Notes: generated from the letters alone by a model not told the origin. 64,000 nt of DNA from Silanimonas sp. (GCA_026005095.1 BPKK01000005.1:62001-126000); one strand, 5' to 3'; shown: positions 37,504 to 47,091, counted from the first letter of the stretch. Numbers and translations are program-made.

Positions 37504-38382
37504 TCAGTACCGCAGGGCGGCTCGCTTGGCGGCGCGCTGGGCCTCGGGCGAGAGGCGGCGGTCATTGCCGTAGAGCGCCGGCTCCCAACTGCCGTAGGTG
37601 GGATTGGCGATCATGAACCAGCGCTCGCCCACCCAGGCATCGAAGCGCTGCAACCCGGCGGCACGGCCCTCGAGGCTGTTGTCGTTGAGACTGAAGAAGT
37701 CGCCGAGCTGATCGCCAAACTGCATCAGCACGCGGTAGCGCTGCGAGACCCACTTCCGCCGACAGCCTTTGTCGCTGCCCTTGGGCTCGCAGCCCGGGGT
37801 CACCATGCCAAACCCGAGGATCTGCTCCTCGCCCACCGGCGGGAAGCCCTGGGCCTCGAGGTTGGCGCGGCTATCGGCGTTGAGCGCGTGCTCGCGGTTC
37901 GTGAGGTAGATCATGGTGATGCCACGGCGCGCCGCCTCGCGGGCGAACTCCGGCGCCCCGGACACGGCGCGGGCGCGGCGCTCGGCCACCCAGGCATTCC
38001 AGGTGGCATCGTCGAAACGGGCATCGTCACGGATCAGCCGGGCCTGGTAGGCGCTGTTGTCCAGCACCGTCTCGTCCACGTCGACGATGATCGCCGGCGG
38101 CAGGCCGGCGAGCGGAGCGATCCGGTCCTCCGGGGTCAGTGCATCCCAGGCCGGATCGGCGAGCGCCGCATCCAGCAGCCGGGCCGCACTGCGCCAGGTC
38201 TGGCGATGCGACATCGCAGCCTCGGCCGACTGCTGCAGCCAGGCCGTGGCATTGAGGTTGTCGTGGGCCGGCACCGTCGCCGGCGCACCCGGGGTCGCAG
38301 CCGGCGCCTCGGACACGGTCTGGCAGCCGGCCAGCGCGAGCGAAAGGCTCAGGGCGAGGGTGAATGGACGCAGCAGGGACAT
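37504..38382 (-). CDS. e(P4)-like lipoprotein acid phosphatase/5'-nucleotidase (HAD family)
   Basis: A 292-residue exported HAD phosphatase. The signal peptide ends in the lipobox ALAGC (cysteine at 20). The phosphatase site is IIVDVDETVLDNSAYQ, the DDDD-type motif of class C acid phosphatases, with TMIYLTNREHAL (motif II threonine) and a late acidic motif FGDQLGDFFSL. Related proteins such as Haemophilus e(P4) dephosphorylate nucleotides in the outer envelope so that nucleosides can be taken up. A thymidine kinase gene for salvage lies about 2.3 kb away, but no operon link is evident. Confidence 0.87.
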   Translation of the reverse strand: MSLLRPFTLALSLSLALAGCQTVSEAPAATPGAPATVPAHDNLNATAWLQQSAEAAMSHRQTWRSAARLLDAALADPAWDALTPEDRIAPLAGLPPAIIVDVDETVLDNSAYQARLIRDDARFDDATWNAWVAERRARAVSGAPEFAREAARRGITMIYLTNREHALNADSRANLEAQGFPPVGEEQILGFGMVTPGCEPKGSDKGCRRKWVSQRYRVLMQFGDQLGDFFSLNDNSLEGRAAGLQRFDAWVGERWFMIANPTYGSWEPALYGNDRRLSPEAQRAAKRAALRY

Positions 38383-38479
38383 GGAAAGCACCGGATGAGG
38401 ATCGGATACGGCCGGCAAGTCTAGCCGCAAGACCGTCGCAGCTCCGTGTCAATGCAGGTGCTCGACTACGCCCATGAAG

Positions 38480-40462
38480 CTACTTGCCTTCCTCGAACAG
38501 GGCCGCCATGGCCGCGAGATGGGCGCGGCCACGGGCCTTTCTCGATGCAGCCTCGGCCTCCGGGTCGGCACCATCGCGCAGAAGATCACCCTGTGGCAGC
38601 TCGTCGAGGAAACGGCTGGGAGTGAGCCGCACCGTCTCGCCCCAGCGCTTGGTCTCCAGCGAGTGCGAAAGCACGAGGTGCTCCTTGGCGCGGGTGATGC
38701 CGACATAGAGCAGGCGGCGCTCCTCCTCCAGCCGCCCCTCCTCGAGACTGGCCTCGTGCGGCAGGGTGCCGTCCTCGAGGCCGACCAGGAACACCGCACG
38801 GAACTCCAGACCCTTGCTGGCATGCAGACTCATCAGGCGTACGGCATTACCGGGCTCGCCGCGGTCGGCGTGGCTGAGCAGCATCATCTGCGCGGCAAGA
38901 TCACCGACGCTCGATTTCGGACCATCGAACCACCCGGCCAGTTCCTCCAGGTTGGCCTTGCGCCGCTCGTACCCCGCCTTGTCCTTGCACGTCGCGCGGA
39001 AGGCCTCGAGCATGCCGCTGCGCTCGGCCAGGGCCATGACGAGGTCCTTGGCCGGCAGGCGCTCGGCATCGTCGCGTAGCCGGTCGATGATGCCGACAAA
39101 CTCGCCCAGCGCCGCCGCGATGCGTGGCTGCAACTGCTTCAGGACCGACATCTGCCGCGCCGCGCCGTCGAGCGACAGCTGGTGCTGCCGCGCCAGCTCC
39201 GCGAGCCTGGCCAGCGAGGTGCCGCCGATGCCCCGGGACGGCGAGGCCACGGCCCGCAAAAAGGCCGCGTCATCGTCGGGGTTGGCCACGAGGCGCAGCC
39301 AGGCCAGCGCGTCCTTCACCTCGGTGCGTTCGAGGAAGGCGGTGCCGCCCGTCAGATGGTAGGGAATGCGCAGCAGCTGCAGGGCCTTCTCCAGCGGCCG
39401 GCTCTGGTGGTTGCCACGGAACAGCACGGCGAACTCGCCGTAGGGGATGTCCTTCGCCTTCGAAAGGTAGTCGATCTCGGCCGCGACCCGGTCGGCCTCG
39501 TGCTCGCTGTTCTCGCAGCGCCATACCCGGATCCTGTCGCCCTCGCGCTGGTCGCTCCAGAGCGTCTTCAGGTGCTCATGCGGATTGTGGGCGATCAGGG
39601 TGTTGGCGAGCCGGAGGATGCGCTGGCCGCAGCGGTAGTTCTGCTCCAGCTTGATGATCCGGAGTTCCGGATAGTCGCGGGCCAGCAGGTTCAGGTTTTC
39701 CGGCTGCGCCCCGCGCCAGGCATAGATGCTCTGGTCGTCGTCGCCCACGCAGGTGAAGCTGCCCTTTGGCCCGGCCAGGGCCTTGAGCAGCCGGTACTGG
39801 GCGCCGTTGGTGTCCTGGCACTCGTCCACCAACAGATAGCGGATGCGCTCGCGCCAGCCGGCGGCGAAGTCCGGGTCGGCCTCCAGCAGCTGCACTGGCA
39901 GGCGGATGAGGTCGTCGAAATCCACTGCATTGAAGGATGCGAGACGCTGCTGATACTTGGCATAGAGGTTCGCCGCCTCGCGCTCGACTGCCGACTTCGC
40001 CCGTTCCATCGCCTGCTCGGGCGTCAGTGCCTCGTTCTTGGCGCGCGAGACCAGGCCGCGCAGGCGCTCCAGCACGTCCGGCCGGGTGCCGGCGGGCATC
40101 AGGTCCTTCACGATCGCCATCTGGTCGTCGGGATCGAATACCGAGAAACCGCGCTTGAGGCCCGCGCGCCCGGCTTCCTGCTGCAAAAAGCGCAGTCCGA
40201 GCGCATGGAAGGTACTGATCGTCAGCCCCTCCGCGGCATCGCCCTTCACGCGCCTGGCCACACGCTCCTTCATCTCCTTTGCCGACTTGTTGGTGAAGGT
40301 GATGGCCGCAATGTGCCGCGCCTCGCGCTGGCCGCTGGCGATGAGGTGAGCGATCTTCTCGGTGATGACGCGGGTCTTGCCCGAGCCGGCGCCGGCGAGC
40401 ACGAGCAGGGGACCCTGCGTGTACAGCACGGCCTCGCGCTGCGGGGCGTTCAGGGAATGCAT
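38480..40462 (-). CDS. rep: ATP-dependent DNA helicase Rep (UvrD family)
   Basis: A 660-residue superfamily 1A 3'-5' helicase. Motifs in order: Walker A AGAGSGKTR (22-30), TFTNKSAKEM, YLLVDECQDTN (DExx box), GDDDQSIYAWRGA, LEQNYRCGQRIL, VRLMSLHASKGLEF and EERRLLYVGITRAKEHL. The overall length and the absence of an extended C-terminal Tudor-like tail fit Rep better than UvrD. It aids replication through protein-bound DNA. Confidence 0.92.
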   Translation of the reverse strand: MHSLNAPQREAVLYTQGPLLVLAGAGSGKTRVITEKIAHLIASGQREARHIAAITFTNKSAKEMKERVARRVKGDAAEGLTISTFHALGLRFLQQEAGRAGLKRGFSVFDPDDQMAIVKDLMPAGTRPDVLERLRGLVSRAKNEALTPEQAMERAKSAVEREAANLYAKYQQRLASFNAVDFDDLIRLPVQLLEADPDFAAGWRERIRYLLVDECQDTNGAQYRLLKALAGPKGSFTCVGDDDQSIYAWRGAQPENLNLLARDYPELRIIKLEQNYRCGQRILRLANTLIAHNPHEHLKTLWSDQREGDRIRVWRCENSEHEADRVAAEIDYLSKAKDIPYGEFAVLFRGNHQSRPLEKALQLLRIPYHLTGGTAFLERTEVKDALAWLRLVANPDDDAAFLRAVASPSRGIGGTSLARLAELARQHQLSLDGAARQMSVLKQLQPRIAAALGEFVGIIDRLRDDAERLPAKDLVMALAERSGMLEAFRATCKDKAGYERRKANLEELAGWFDGPKSSVGDLAAQMMLLSHADRGEPGNAVRLMSLHASKGLEFRAVFLVGLEDGTLPHEASLEEGRLEEERRLLYVGITRAKEHLVLSHSLETKRWGETVRLTPSRFLDELPQGDLLRDGADPEAEAASRKARGRAHLAAMAALFEEGK

Positions 40463-40488
40463 GGAAGTGTCACGGGAATCCAGCGGAG

Positions 40489-40641
40489 ATGCGCCATGAT
40501 TGTCGCAGGAACCATTGCCCGGCCAACGCCGAGGCCCTCTGGGTACCGGAAAAGTACTGGGCCTGGCAGGACCGGCTGTGGCGCGAGGCCATGCCGGGGC
40601 AGGTCACAGTGGGCGAAGTAGAGGCGCGGCCCGGCGATTGA
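40489..40641 (+). CDS. possible 50-residue small protein upstream of tdk
   Basis: An open frame between the divergent rep and tdk genes, starting ATG at 40489 and ending TGA at 40641, 40 bases before tdk. The second half (WVPEKYWAWQDRLWREAMPGQ) is tryptophan-rich and has third-position GC typical of real genes here; the first half is less convincing. A GGAG sits directly against the ATG, too near to be a strong ribosome site. It could be a small tdk-operon protein, a decayed gene remnant, or chance. No family is recognised. Confidence 0.25.
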   Translation: MRHDCRRNHCPANAEALWVPEKYWAWQDRLWREAMPGQVTVGEVEARPGD

Positions 40642-40669
40642 GCGCGAGCGGGAACGCTGGCCATGCCGC

Positions 40670-40675
40670 TAGACT
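40670..40675 (+). promoter_or_regulatory. -10-like TAGACT placed for a leaderless tdk transcript
   Basis: TAGACT lies with its first base 12 bases ahead of the tdk ATG, so transcription would begin at or next to the start codon. No Shine-Dalgarno sequence is visible before tdk. A -35 box is not clear. The same spacing is seen before rsmG (GACAAT at 46390-46395). Confidence 0.35.
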
Positions 40676-40681
40676 GCCTGC

Positions 40682-41302
40682 ATGGCCAAGCTCTACTTCT
40701 ACTACTCGGCGATGAACGCCGGGAAGACCACCACCCTGCTGCAGAGCGCGCACAACTACCACGAGCGCGGGATGCGCACGCTGCTGCTCACCCCGCGGCT
40801 CGACACCCGCGCAGGCGAGGGCGTGGTCGCCTCGCGCATCGGCCTCTCCGCCAAGGGCACGGTCTTCGGGCGCGACGACGACCTCGAGGCCATGACCCGC
40901 GCCGATATCGCGGCCCGGGGGGCATTGGGCTGCGTGCTGGTGGACGAGGCGCAGTTCCTCACCAAGCCGCAGGTCTGGCAGCTCACCGAGATCGTCGACG
41001 CGCTCGGCGTGCCGGTGCTGGCCTATGGCCTGCGCACCGATTTCCGTGGCGAGTTGTTCGAAGGCAGCCAGTACCTGCTCGCTTGGGCCGACAGCCTCGT
41101 CGAAATCAAGACCATCTGCCATACCGGCCGCAAGGCCACCATGGTGGTGCGCGTCGATGCTTCCGGCCGGGCCGTGAAGGAAGGCCCGCAAGTCGAGATC
41201 GGCGGCAATGACCGCTACGTCTCCGTCTCCCGCGGCGAGTTCAAGAAGATCATGGCCGGTGAGGGTCAGATCGAGCCCGCGCAGGCGCCCCTTCCCTTCT
41301 AG
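40682..41302 (+). CDS. tdk: thymidine kinase (type II)
   Basis: A 206-residue thymidine kinase that phosphorylates thymidine to dTMP in nucleoside salvage. It has the P-loop [13 protein letters not shown] (10-22), the Walker B/catalytic VLVDEAQFL near residue 88, [22 protein letters not shown], and the lasso region ending [11 protein letters not shown]. It begins without a clear ribosome site behind a -10-like hexamer. It ends one base before the end of mutM on the other strand. Confidence 0.96.
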   Translation: MAKLYFYYSAMNAGKTTTLLQSAHNYHERGMRTLLLTPRLDTRAGEGVVASRIGLSAKGTVFGRDDDLEAMTRADIAARGALGCVLVDEAQFLTKPQVWQLTEIVDALGVPVLAYGLRTDFRGELFEGSQYLLAWADSLVEIKTICHTGRKATMVVRVDASGRAVKEGPQVEIGGNDRYVSVSRGEFKKIMAGEGQIEPAQAPLPF

Positions 41303-42115
41303 TCAACGCTGGCAACGGGGACACCAAACGGTGGCGCGCTGCCCCAGCCGCTGGCCCTTGAGCCGGGTGCCGCAGGCCCGGCAGGCCTCGCCCTCGCGGC
41401 CGTACACCATGAGCTCCTGCTCGAAGTAGCCGGGCAGGCCATCGGGGGCGAGGAAGTCGCGCAGGGTGGTGCCACCGCGTTCGATGGCCTGCCCGAGGAT
41501 GCGCTTCACCGCAGTGGCGAGGCGCTCGTAGCGCGCCCGCGACACGCTCCCGGCCGGCGCAGCAGGGCGGATGCCGGCCTCGAACAGGGCCTCGGCGGCA
41601 TAGATGTTGCCCACGCCCACCACCACCGACTGGTCCATCAGGAAGGTCTTCACTGGGCTGCGGCGGCCGCGCGAGGCGGAAAACAGCGTATCGCCGCAGA
41701 AGGCTTCCGAAAGCGGTTCGGGGCCGAGCCCGGCCAGCAGGGGGTGGACTTCGCCCGGCGCCTGCCAGAGCAGGCAGCCGAAGCGCCGTGGGTCGGTGAA
41801 GCGCAGCACGCGACCGTCCTCGAGCCCGACATCGACATGGTCGTGCGGCCCCACCGGCGTGTCGCCAGGCAGCACGCGCATCACCCCGCTCATACCCAGG
41901 TGCCAGAGCGCACTGCCGGCGGCGGTATGCATCAGCAGGTACTTTGCCCGTCGCTCGAGCCTCTCGACGCGCTGCCCAGGCAGGCGCTCGTGCACGGCCA
42001 CCGGGATCGGCCAGCGCAAGTCCGGGCGGCGCAGGGTGAGCGTGGTGATCCGCCGCCCTTCGAGATGCGGGGCAAGGCCGCGGCGAGTGGTTTCGACTTC
42101 GGGCAGTTCCGGCAT
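41303..42115 (-). CDS. mutM: formamidopyrimidine-DNA glycosylase MutM (Fpg)
   Basis: A 270-residue DNA glycosylase/AP lyase that removes 8-oxoguanine and ring-opened purines. The N-terminal [13 protein letters not shown] supplies the catalytic proline and glutamate. The H2TH region carries [17 protein letters not shown], and the C-terminal zinc finger has four cysteines (CRAC, then CPRC at the very end). Frame extensions upstream of the ATG at 42115 are not needed because Pro2 must follow the initiator. It converges on tdk with no gap. Confidence 0.96.
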   Translation of the reverse strand: MPELPEVETTRRGLAPHLEGRRITTLTLRRPDLRWPIPVAVHERLPGQRVERLERRAKYLLMHTAAGSALWHLGMSGVMRVLPGDTPVGPHDHVDVGLEDGRVLRFTDPRRFGCLLWQAPGEVHPLLAGLGPEPLSEAFCGDTLFSASRGRRSPVKTFLMDQSVVVGVGNIYAAEALFEAGIRPAAPAGSVSRARYERLATAVKRILGQAIERGGTTLRDFLAPDGLPGYFEQELMVYGREGEACRACGTRLKGQRLGQRATVWCPRCQR

Positions 42116-42209
42116 GGCAGCGATGGCGCGATGGGGAGGGCAGTGTAGGGCCGCGTTGCGGTCGTGGCAGGCCGCGCTTACGCTGGCTGCTCGTTTCAGG
42201 CCCTCCCGC

Positions 42210-43259
42210 ATGGCTGCGACATCCGACGCCCGCCACCGAAAGATCGCCTCTCGTATCGGGCGCCTGCGCTTCCTGCTGCTGGGGCTCGGCCTGCTGCCGG
42301 TGCTGGTGCTGCTGCAGGAGCGGGAAGCGCCGGTGGTGGCGTGGGGGCTGGCCGTGGCGAACGCCCTGCTCTGGCCCTGGGCGGCCTGGCGTCTGGCCTC
42401 GCAGCACCCCGAACCGCTCACCGTCGAGCGCCGCAATCTCGGCATCGACGCCCTGTTCGTCGGTATCTGGGTGGCCCTGCTGCAGTTCAGCCTGGTGCCC
42501 TCGGCTGTGCTGGTCTCGACCCTGCTCGCCTCGCTGACCGCCGTCGGCGGCGGCGGGCTGGCCTGGCGCGGGCTGGGCCTGTTCCTCGGCGCCACCCTGC
42601 TGCTCTCGGCACTGAACGACTTTGCCTTCGATCCTGGAAGCTCACTGCCGGCCACCCTAGCCAGCCTGCCCCTGCTGCTGGGCTTCCCACTGCTGCTGGC
42701 CAGCCATCTCGGGTGGATGGACCGCCGTCTGGCGAACCAGGATCAGCGGCTCGCGACCCTGGAGCGCCAGGATCCCCTGACCGGGCTGGCCGATCGCCGC
42801 GCCCTGCTGGAAGCGGCCGAGCACGAGTTCCGCCGCTTCCGCCGCAGTGGTCACCGCGCCAGTTTCATGATGGTGGACATCGACCGTTTCCGCGAGCTCG
42901 ACACGCCTCTGGGCGAGGCCGCCCTGCTCCAGGTCGCGGGGGTACTGAAGCGCAGCCTGCGCGACACCGACACCTGCGGCCGGCTGGAAGGCGACCGCTT
43001 CGGCGTGGTGCTCACCGACGCCAGCGGCAACGGCGTGGGTGAGCTGGCCGAACGCCTTCGCCATGCCATGGCCACGGCCGCCGCGGGCGGAGAGGCGGGG
43101 CCACACCTGACGGTGAGCATCGGTTATGCCCAGATCGAAGCCACAATGGCGAGCAGCGATCAGTGGATCGCCGCCGCGCAGACGGCCCTGCAAGACGCCA
43201 AGGCACTGGGGCGGAACCGCAGTCTTGCCGCGCCGGCGCTCGGCGCCTACCCCCCATGA
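42210..43259 (+). CDS. MASE2-domain protein with degenerate GGDEF domain
   Basis: A 349-residue protein. The N-terminal 180 residues form a MASE2 membrane sensor of about five helices ([37 protein letters not shown]). The C-terminal GGDEF domain starts with [19 protein letters not shown]. The active-site signature is RLEGDRF (258-264): the glycine at position 2 and catalytic glutamate of GGDEF are replaced by Glu260 and Arg263, so cyclase activity is unlikely. The inhibitory c-di-GMP-binding site RxxD is retained as R251-D-T-D254. It may therefore bind rather than make c-di-GMP. The stop overlaps the next gene by ATGA. Confidence 0.87.
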   Translation: MAATSDARHRKIASRIGRLRFLLLGLGLLPVLVLLQEREAPVVAWGLAVANALLWPWAAWRLASQHPEPLTVERRNLGIDALFVGIWVALLQFSLVPSAVLVSTLLASLTAVGGGGLAWRGLGLFLGATLLLSALNDFAFDPGSSLPATLASLPLLLGFPLLLASHLGWMDRRLANQDQRLATLERQDPLTGLADRRALLEAAEHEFRRFRRSGHRASFMMVDIDRFRELDTPLGEAALLQVAGVLKRSLRDTDTCGRLEGDRFGVVLTDASGNGVGELAERLRHAMATAAAGGEAGPHLTVSIGYAQIEATMASSDQWIAAAQTALQDAKALGRNRSLAAPALGAYPP

Positions 43260-44959
43260 ACCCGGCCCGGGCCATGGCCCACCACGCCTGGCTGCTGGGG
43301 CTCGTGCTGCTGGCCGGGGCGCCCCAAGGGGCCGCCGCCGCATGGCCCGCGCCGGTCGGCACGGCCTCACCCGCGTCGGCCGCGAAGGCAGACTGGGCGG
43401 CCCTCGACGAAGCCCGGGCGTGGATGGAGAGCGGCGATTTCGACGAGGCCTTGGCCCGGCTCGGTCCGCTGGCCGAGGCGGAAGATCCGGCCCTGCGCCG
43501 GCACGCCGGCGTGGCACTGGTGATGGTCCAGGCCGCGACCCGCGATCTCGAGGCCGGCCATGCCCGGCTGCACGCTCTGATGGCGGAGGAAGGCCTCCGG
43601 GACGATCCCGCCCTGGCCCGGGAGCTCGATCTGGCCGCTGCCAGGCTCTACAACGCCAGCGGCCAGTTCGACCTCGCCCTGCGCCACGCCCATGCCCTGC
43701 TCGAAGGCCGCCCTAATGCCGCCGACCGCTGCCGCGGCGGGCTGGAATCGCTGCTGGCCCGGCTAGGCGGCGACACCCTGCCCGTGAACGGCAGCGAATT
43801 CCAGACCACGGCCTCGGCCTGTGACCTCGCCGGCTTGCCGCGCGAGGCCGCTCGCACCCGGCTCGCCCGGGCCCGGTGGCAACGGCAGTCTGGCAGCGTG
43901 GCCGAGGCCGAGGCCGAACTGCGGCGCTGGCTGCCGGACATGCTCGCCCTGAATGACGCCGGCCTCGCCGCCGAGCTCCGGGCCGAACAGGCCGAGGCCC
44001 TGCTGGCCCTGGGCCGCCCTGCCGAAGCCCGCCGCAGCGCCTGGGCCGCACTGGCCGACAGTGCCAGCCTGCCGAGCGGCCATGCCCTGCTGGCGGCGCG
44101 GCGGGTGCTCTACCAGGCCGCCCTGGCCGAGGGCGATGCCCGCGATGCTGCCCGCCAGCTGCAGGCGCTGATAGCAGCCGAGCACGCCTACGCCAGCGAA
44201 GCCCATGCCGCGCAGATGGCCTACCAGACCGGCCGCCACGAGGCCCTGCTGCGGCAGCAGGCGCAGGCACTGCTCGAGGCCGAGACCGAGACCGCGGCCC
44301 TCGAGGCCGCCGAAGCCGGTAGCCGCGCCCTGCGCAACCGCCTGCTGCTGCTGCCGGCCGGCCTGGTCGGGGCCGGGCTGCTGCTCTATGCGGCGCAGCA
44401 CCGCCGCCACCGCCGGCGCTACCAGCAACTCGCCCGGCACGACGCACTCACCGGTTTGTGGACGCGCAGCCACTTCATCGAAACCGCGAACCACGCACTA
44501 ACGCGACATCAGCGCGAATCGCGGCCGATGGCCCTGCTGCTGCTCGATCTCGACCACTTCTCCCGGCTCAATGCCACGCACGGGCACCTCTCCGGCGACC
44601 GGGTGCTGACGGCGGTCGGCGAAGCCCTGCGCACGCTGGCGCCCGCCGGCAGCGGCTTTGGCCGCATGGGAGGCGAAGAGTTCGCCCTGCTGCTGCCGCA
44701 TGCCGACCTCGACGAGGGTCTCGGTTTCGCCGAGCGCTGCCGTGAAGCCATCGCCGCCCTGCGCGTGCCAGCCTACGAAAGCGGCGAGACGATCACCGTC
44801 ACCGCCAGTTTCGGCGTCGCCTCCACCGCCACCGTGGGCTACCGCCTGCGCGACCTGCTCTCGAACGCCGATGCCGCGCTCTACCGCGCCAAGTCGGCGG
44901 GGCGAAACCGGGTGGCGGCCGCCATCGTCGCTCCCGTCCAGGACCTCGGCCTCGCATGA
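43256..44959 (+). CDS. TPR-sensor diguanylate cyclase with intact GGEEF
   Basis: A 567-residue protein. A signal peptide (about 1-28, ending GAAAA) precedes a periplasmic helical repeat region of TPR type (about 50-340), one membrane helix (362-381), then a GGDEF domain starting RHDALTGLWTRSHF. The signature is intact, GGEEF at 472-476 (RMGGEEFALLL), so it should make c-di-GMP. There is no RxxD inhibitory site at the usual spot. It shares its architecture with the protein encoded at 60175-61950. Four-base overlaps link it to the degenerate GGDEF gene upstream and the EF-hand gene downstream. Confidence 0.9.
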   Translation: MNPARAMAHHAWLLGLVLLAGAPQGAAAAWPAPVGTASPASAAKADWAALDEARAWMESGDFDEALARLGPLAEAEDPALRRHAGVALVMVQAATRDLEAGHARLHALMAEEGLRDDPALARELDLAAARLYNASGQFDLALRHAHALLEGRPNAADRCRGGLESLLARLGGDTLPVNGSEFQTTASACDLAGLPREAARTRLARARWQRQSGSVAEAEAELRRWLPDMLALNDAGLAAELRAEQAEALLALGRPAEARRSAWAALADSASLPSGHALLAARRVLYQAALAEGDARDAARQLQALIAAEHAYASEAHAAQMAYQTGRHEALLRQQAQALLEAETETAALEAAEAGSRALRNRLLLLPAGLVGAGLLLYAAQHRRHRRRYQQLARHDALTGLWTRSHFIETANHALTRHQRESRPMALLLLDLDHFSRLNATHGHLSGDRVLTAVGEALRTLAPAGSGFGRMGGEEFALLLPHADLDEGLGFAERCREAIAALRVPAYESGETITVTASFGVASTATVGYRLRDLLSNADAALYRAKSAGRNRVAAAIVAPVQDLGLA

Positions 44960-45312
44960 TCCCCCCCTTCCTCCGGCCCTGGCTACCGCTGCTGGTCACC
45001 GCTACCGCAACCGCAGCCGCCGGCCCGCCCGCCGGTTTCGCCCAGGCCCCCGCCGAGCTCGTGGCCCGTTTCGATCTCGATGGCGATGGCCAGGTGGACG
45101 AGGCCGAATACCTCGCCTATCTGATGCGCGGCTTCCATGCCCGCGACCGCGACGGCAACGGCGTGCTCGAGGGCGAGGAACTGCCCCCGGGGGCCCGTGC
45201 GCTTGGCGCGGCGGAGAACGAGGCGCGGCTGCGCCGCCAGTTCCGGCGCCAAGACGCCGATGGCAATGGCTGGCTCGATGCCCGCGAACTGCTAGCGCCG
45301 CCCCGCGGCTGA
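44956..45312 (+). CDS. exported EF-hand calcium-binding protein
   Basis: A 118-residue protein with an N-terminal hydrophobic signal-like segment (about 5-30) and three EF-hand loops: D40-x-D-x-D ending E51 (DLDGDGQVDEAEY), D64 to E75 (DRDGNGVLEGEE) and D100 to E111 (DADGNGWLDARE). All three have Asp at loop positions 1, 3 and 5 and Glu at 12, so calcium binding is likely. The ATG overlaps the diguanylate cyclase stop (ATGA). It may couple periplasmic calcium to the sensor proteins upstream, but that is inferred from the gene order. Confidence 0.83.
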   Translation: MIPPFLRPWLPLLVTATATAAAGPPAGFAQAPAELVARFDLDGDGQVDEAEYLAYLMRGFHARDRDGNGVLEGEELPPGARALGAAENEARLRRQFRRQDADGNGWLDARELLAPPRG

Positions 45313-45321
45313 ACCCGGGAC

Positions 45322-46317
45322 TCAGGCCTGGGCGCGCAGCAGACCGGCTTCGCGCAGGCTGGCGAGGGTGGCGTCCACCAGCTCCGGCAGCGGCGTCTCG
45401 CGGTAGCCCAGCACGACCTTGGCCTTCGTCGAATCGACCCGCAGGTGGTGGCAGGCGAAGACCGCCGCCTCCGGGGTGATGTCCGGCATGCGGCCGCTGA
45501 AGCGCGAGACGATGTCCTTCGCATGGGCCACCACCTTCAGCATCCAGGCCGGCGTCGGGCGGCGGGGCACCCGGCGTCCGAGGCGCTGGCCGACAAGGCC
45601 GATGAGCTCGACGAAGCTGGCATGCGCCCCGCCGAGCAGGAAGGCCTCGCGTTCGAGCCCGAGGGCGAAGGCCCTAACCTGCGCCCGGGCGATCTCGCGC
45701 ACGTCGGCGAAGGCGCCGGAGCCAGGCGGGACGCCGGGCAGTCTCCCCTGATCCACGAGCAGCACCAGCCGCGCCCAGTTGCGGGTGTCGCCCGGCCCCA
45801 GCACGTGCGAGGGATTGAACACCACCCAGGGCAGGGCGGCGCCGCGCACCGCCTGCTCGGAGAGGAACTTGCTGCGCTCGTAGTTCACCCAGCTCTCGCC
45901 GCCGCGCTGCGGCCGGTCCTCGCGCAGCGTGCCCTCGACGAGGTGTGACCAGGCCGAGACCGAGCTCGTGTGCAGGAAGCAGCGCACCCCCGCGGCCTCG
46001 GCGGCACGCAGCAGAGTCTCGGTGCCCTGCACATTGGTGCGCGTCTGCACCGGGTTGTGCGGCCGCCACTGGGTGGTATCGGCGGCGGTATGGAACACCG
46101 CCTCGCAGCCTTCCAGCGCCCGCATGAGGGCATCGCGGGCGGTGGGCGAGGTTTCACCCAGCACACCGCGCACCGGCTCACCGCCCCGCGCAAGGATCGC
46201 GGCATCGCCGCTCTCGCTGCGCGAGAGCGCGCGCACACGGTGCCCGGCGGCCCGCAGCTCACGCAACAGATGGCCACCGACGAAGCCGGTGGCGCCAGTG
46301 AGCAGAACCTCGGCCAT
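45322..46317 (-). CDS. NAD(P)-dependent epimerase/dehydratase family protein
   Basis: A 331-residue extended short-chain dehydrogenase. The Rossmann motif is [17 protein letters not shown] at residues 5-21, and the active-site pair is Tyr and Lys in YERSK near residue 150, with SSVSAW supplying the serine. Overall it is close to the dihydroflavonol-reductase/NAD-dependent epimerase group ([26 protein letters not shown]). The substrate is unknown. It converges on the EF-hand gene (9-base gap) and is divergent from rsmG. Confidence 0.85.
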   Translation of the reverse strand: MAEVLLTGATGFVGGHLLRELRAAGHRVRALSRSESGDAAILARGGEPVRGVLGETSPTARDALMRALEGCEAVFHTAADTTQWRPHNPVQTRTNVQGTETLLRAAEAAGVRCFLHTSSVSAWSHLVEGTLREDRPQRGGESWVNYERSKFLSEQAVRGAALPWVVFNPSHVLGPGDTRNWARLVLLVDQGRLPGVPPGSGAFADVREIARAQVRAFALGLEREAFLLGGAHASFVELIGLVGQRLGRRVPRRPTPAWMLKVVAHAKDIVSRFSGRMPDITPEAAVFACHHLRVDSTKAKVVLGYRETPLPELVDATLASLREAGLLRAQA

Positions 46318-46389
46318 ACAGGTCTCCAGGGGCATCGGATGGCCACAGCCTGCCCGTGGCGCGGTGAAGGCGGAAGCGCGGCTTTCGGC

Positions 46390-46395
46390 GACAAT
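46390..46395 (+). promoter_or_regulatory. -10-like GACAAT placed for a leaderless rsmG transcript
   Basis: GACAAT begins 12 bases ahead of the rsmG ATG. The intervening six bases hold no ribosome site, so transcription would start at the ATG. The spacing matches the TAGACT element before tdk. The -35 region is not identifiable. Confidence 0.3.
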
Positions 46396-46401
46396 GCGCC
46401 C

Positions 46402-47091
46402 ATGCCCCTGCCACCCGACATCGCCGCCCTGCGCCCCGAGCTCGAGGCCGGGCTGCTCGCCCTCGGCCTCGATCCGCAGGCCGCGGTCGAACGCATGCCG
46501 CCGGCCGAAGCCGGGGAGGACCGGCTCGCTGGCGCCCTCCTCGTCTACCTCGCCCTGCTGCGGCGCTGGAACGCCACCTACAACCTCACCGCCATCCGCG
46601 AGCCGCGCGAGATGCTGGTAAAGCACCTGCTCGACTCGCTGGCCATGCAGCCCCATGTGCGCGGCCTCGCCTCGCTCGCCGACCTCGGCACCGGCCCCGG
46701 CCTGCCCGGCCTCCCCCTGGCCCTGGCAACCCCGGGGCTGGCGGTGGCCTTGGTGGAGAGCAATGGCAAGAAGGCCCGATTCCTCCGCGAATGCGTGCGC
46801 CAACTCGGCCTCGCGCCGCGGGTGCGGGTGCTGGAGTCGCGGGCCGAGGCGGTGGCCGAGCCGGGCGCCTTCGCGGCCATCACCGCCCGCGCCCTCGACC
46901 GCCTCGCCGGCATCCTCGCCGTGGGCGGGCACCTGCTCGCCCCCGGAGGCCGGCTGCTGGCGATGAAGGGCCAGCATCCCGCCGAGGAGATCGCCGAGCT
47001 GCCGGCCAGCTGGCGCGTGGTGGGCAGCCATCCGCTCACGGTGCCCGGCCTCGCCGGCGAGCGCCATCTGGTGGAAGTGGCGCGGGCCTGA
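46402..47091 (+). CDS. rsmG: 16S rRNA (guanine(527)-N(7))-methyltransferase RsmG
   Basis: A 229-residue SAM methyltransferase (GidB) that methylates G527 of 16S rRNA. It shows [30 protein letters not shown], the SAM loop [31 protein letters not shown], and [13 protein letters not shown]. RsmG beside parA and parB is a widespread arrangement near the replication origin. It is divergent from the epimerase gene. Confidence 0.96.
   Translation: MPLPPDIAALRPELEAGLLALGLDPQAAVERMPPAEAGEDRLAGALLVYLALLRRWNATYNLTAIREPREMLVKHLLDSLAMQPHVRGLASLADLGTGPGLPGLPLALATPGLAVALVESNGKKARFLRECVRQLGLAPRVRVLESRAEAVAEPGAFAAITARALDRLAGILAVGGHLLAPGGRLLAMKGQHPAEEIAELPASWRVVGSHPLTVPGLAGERHLVEVARA

Noticed and set aside
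46317-46335. Alternative upstream ATG for the epimerase gene at 46335
   Set aside because: It would add six residues before the Rossmann segment; the ATG at 46317 places the nucleotide-binding motif at the usual distance, so the shorter form is kept.
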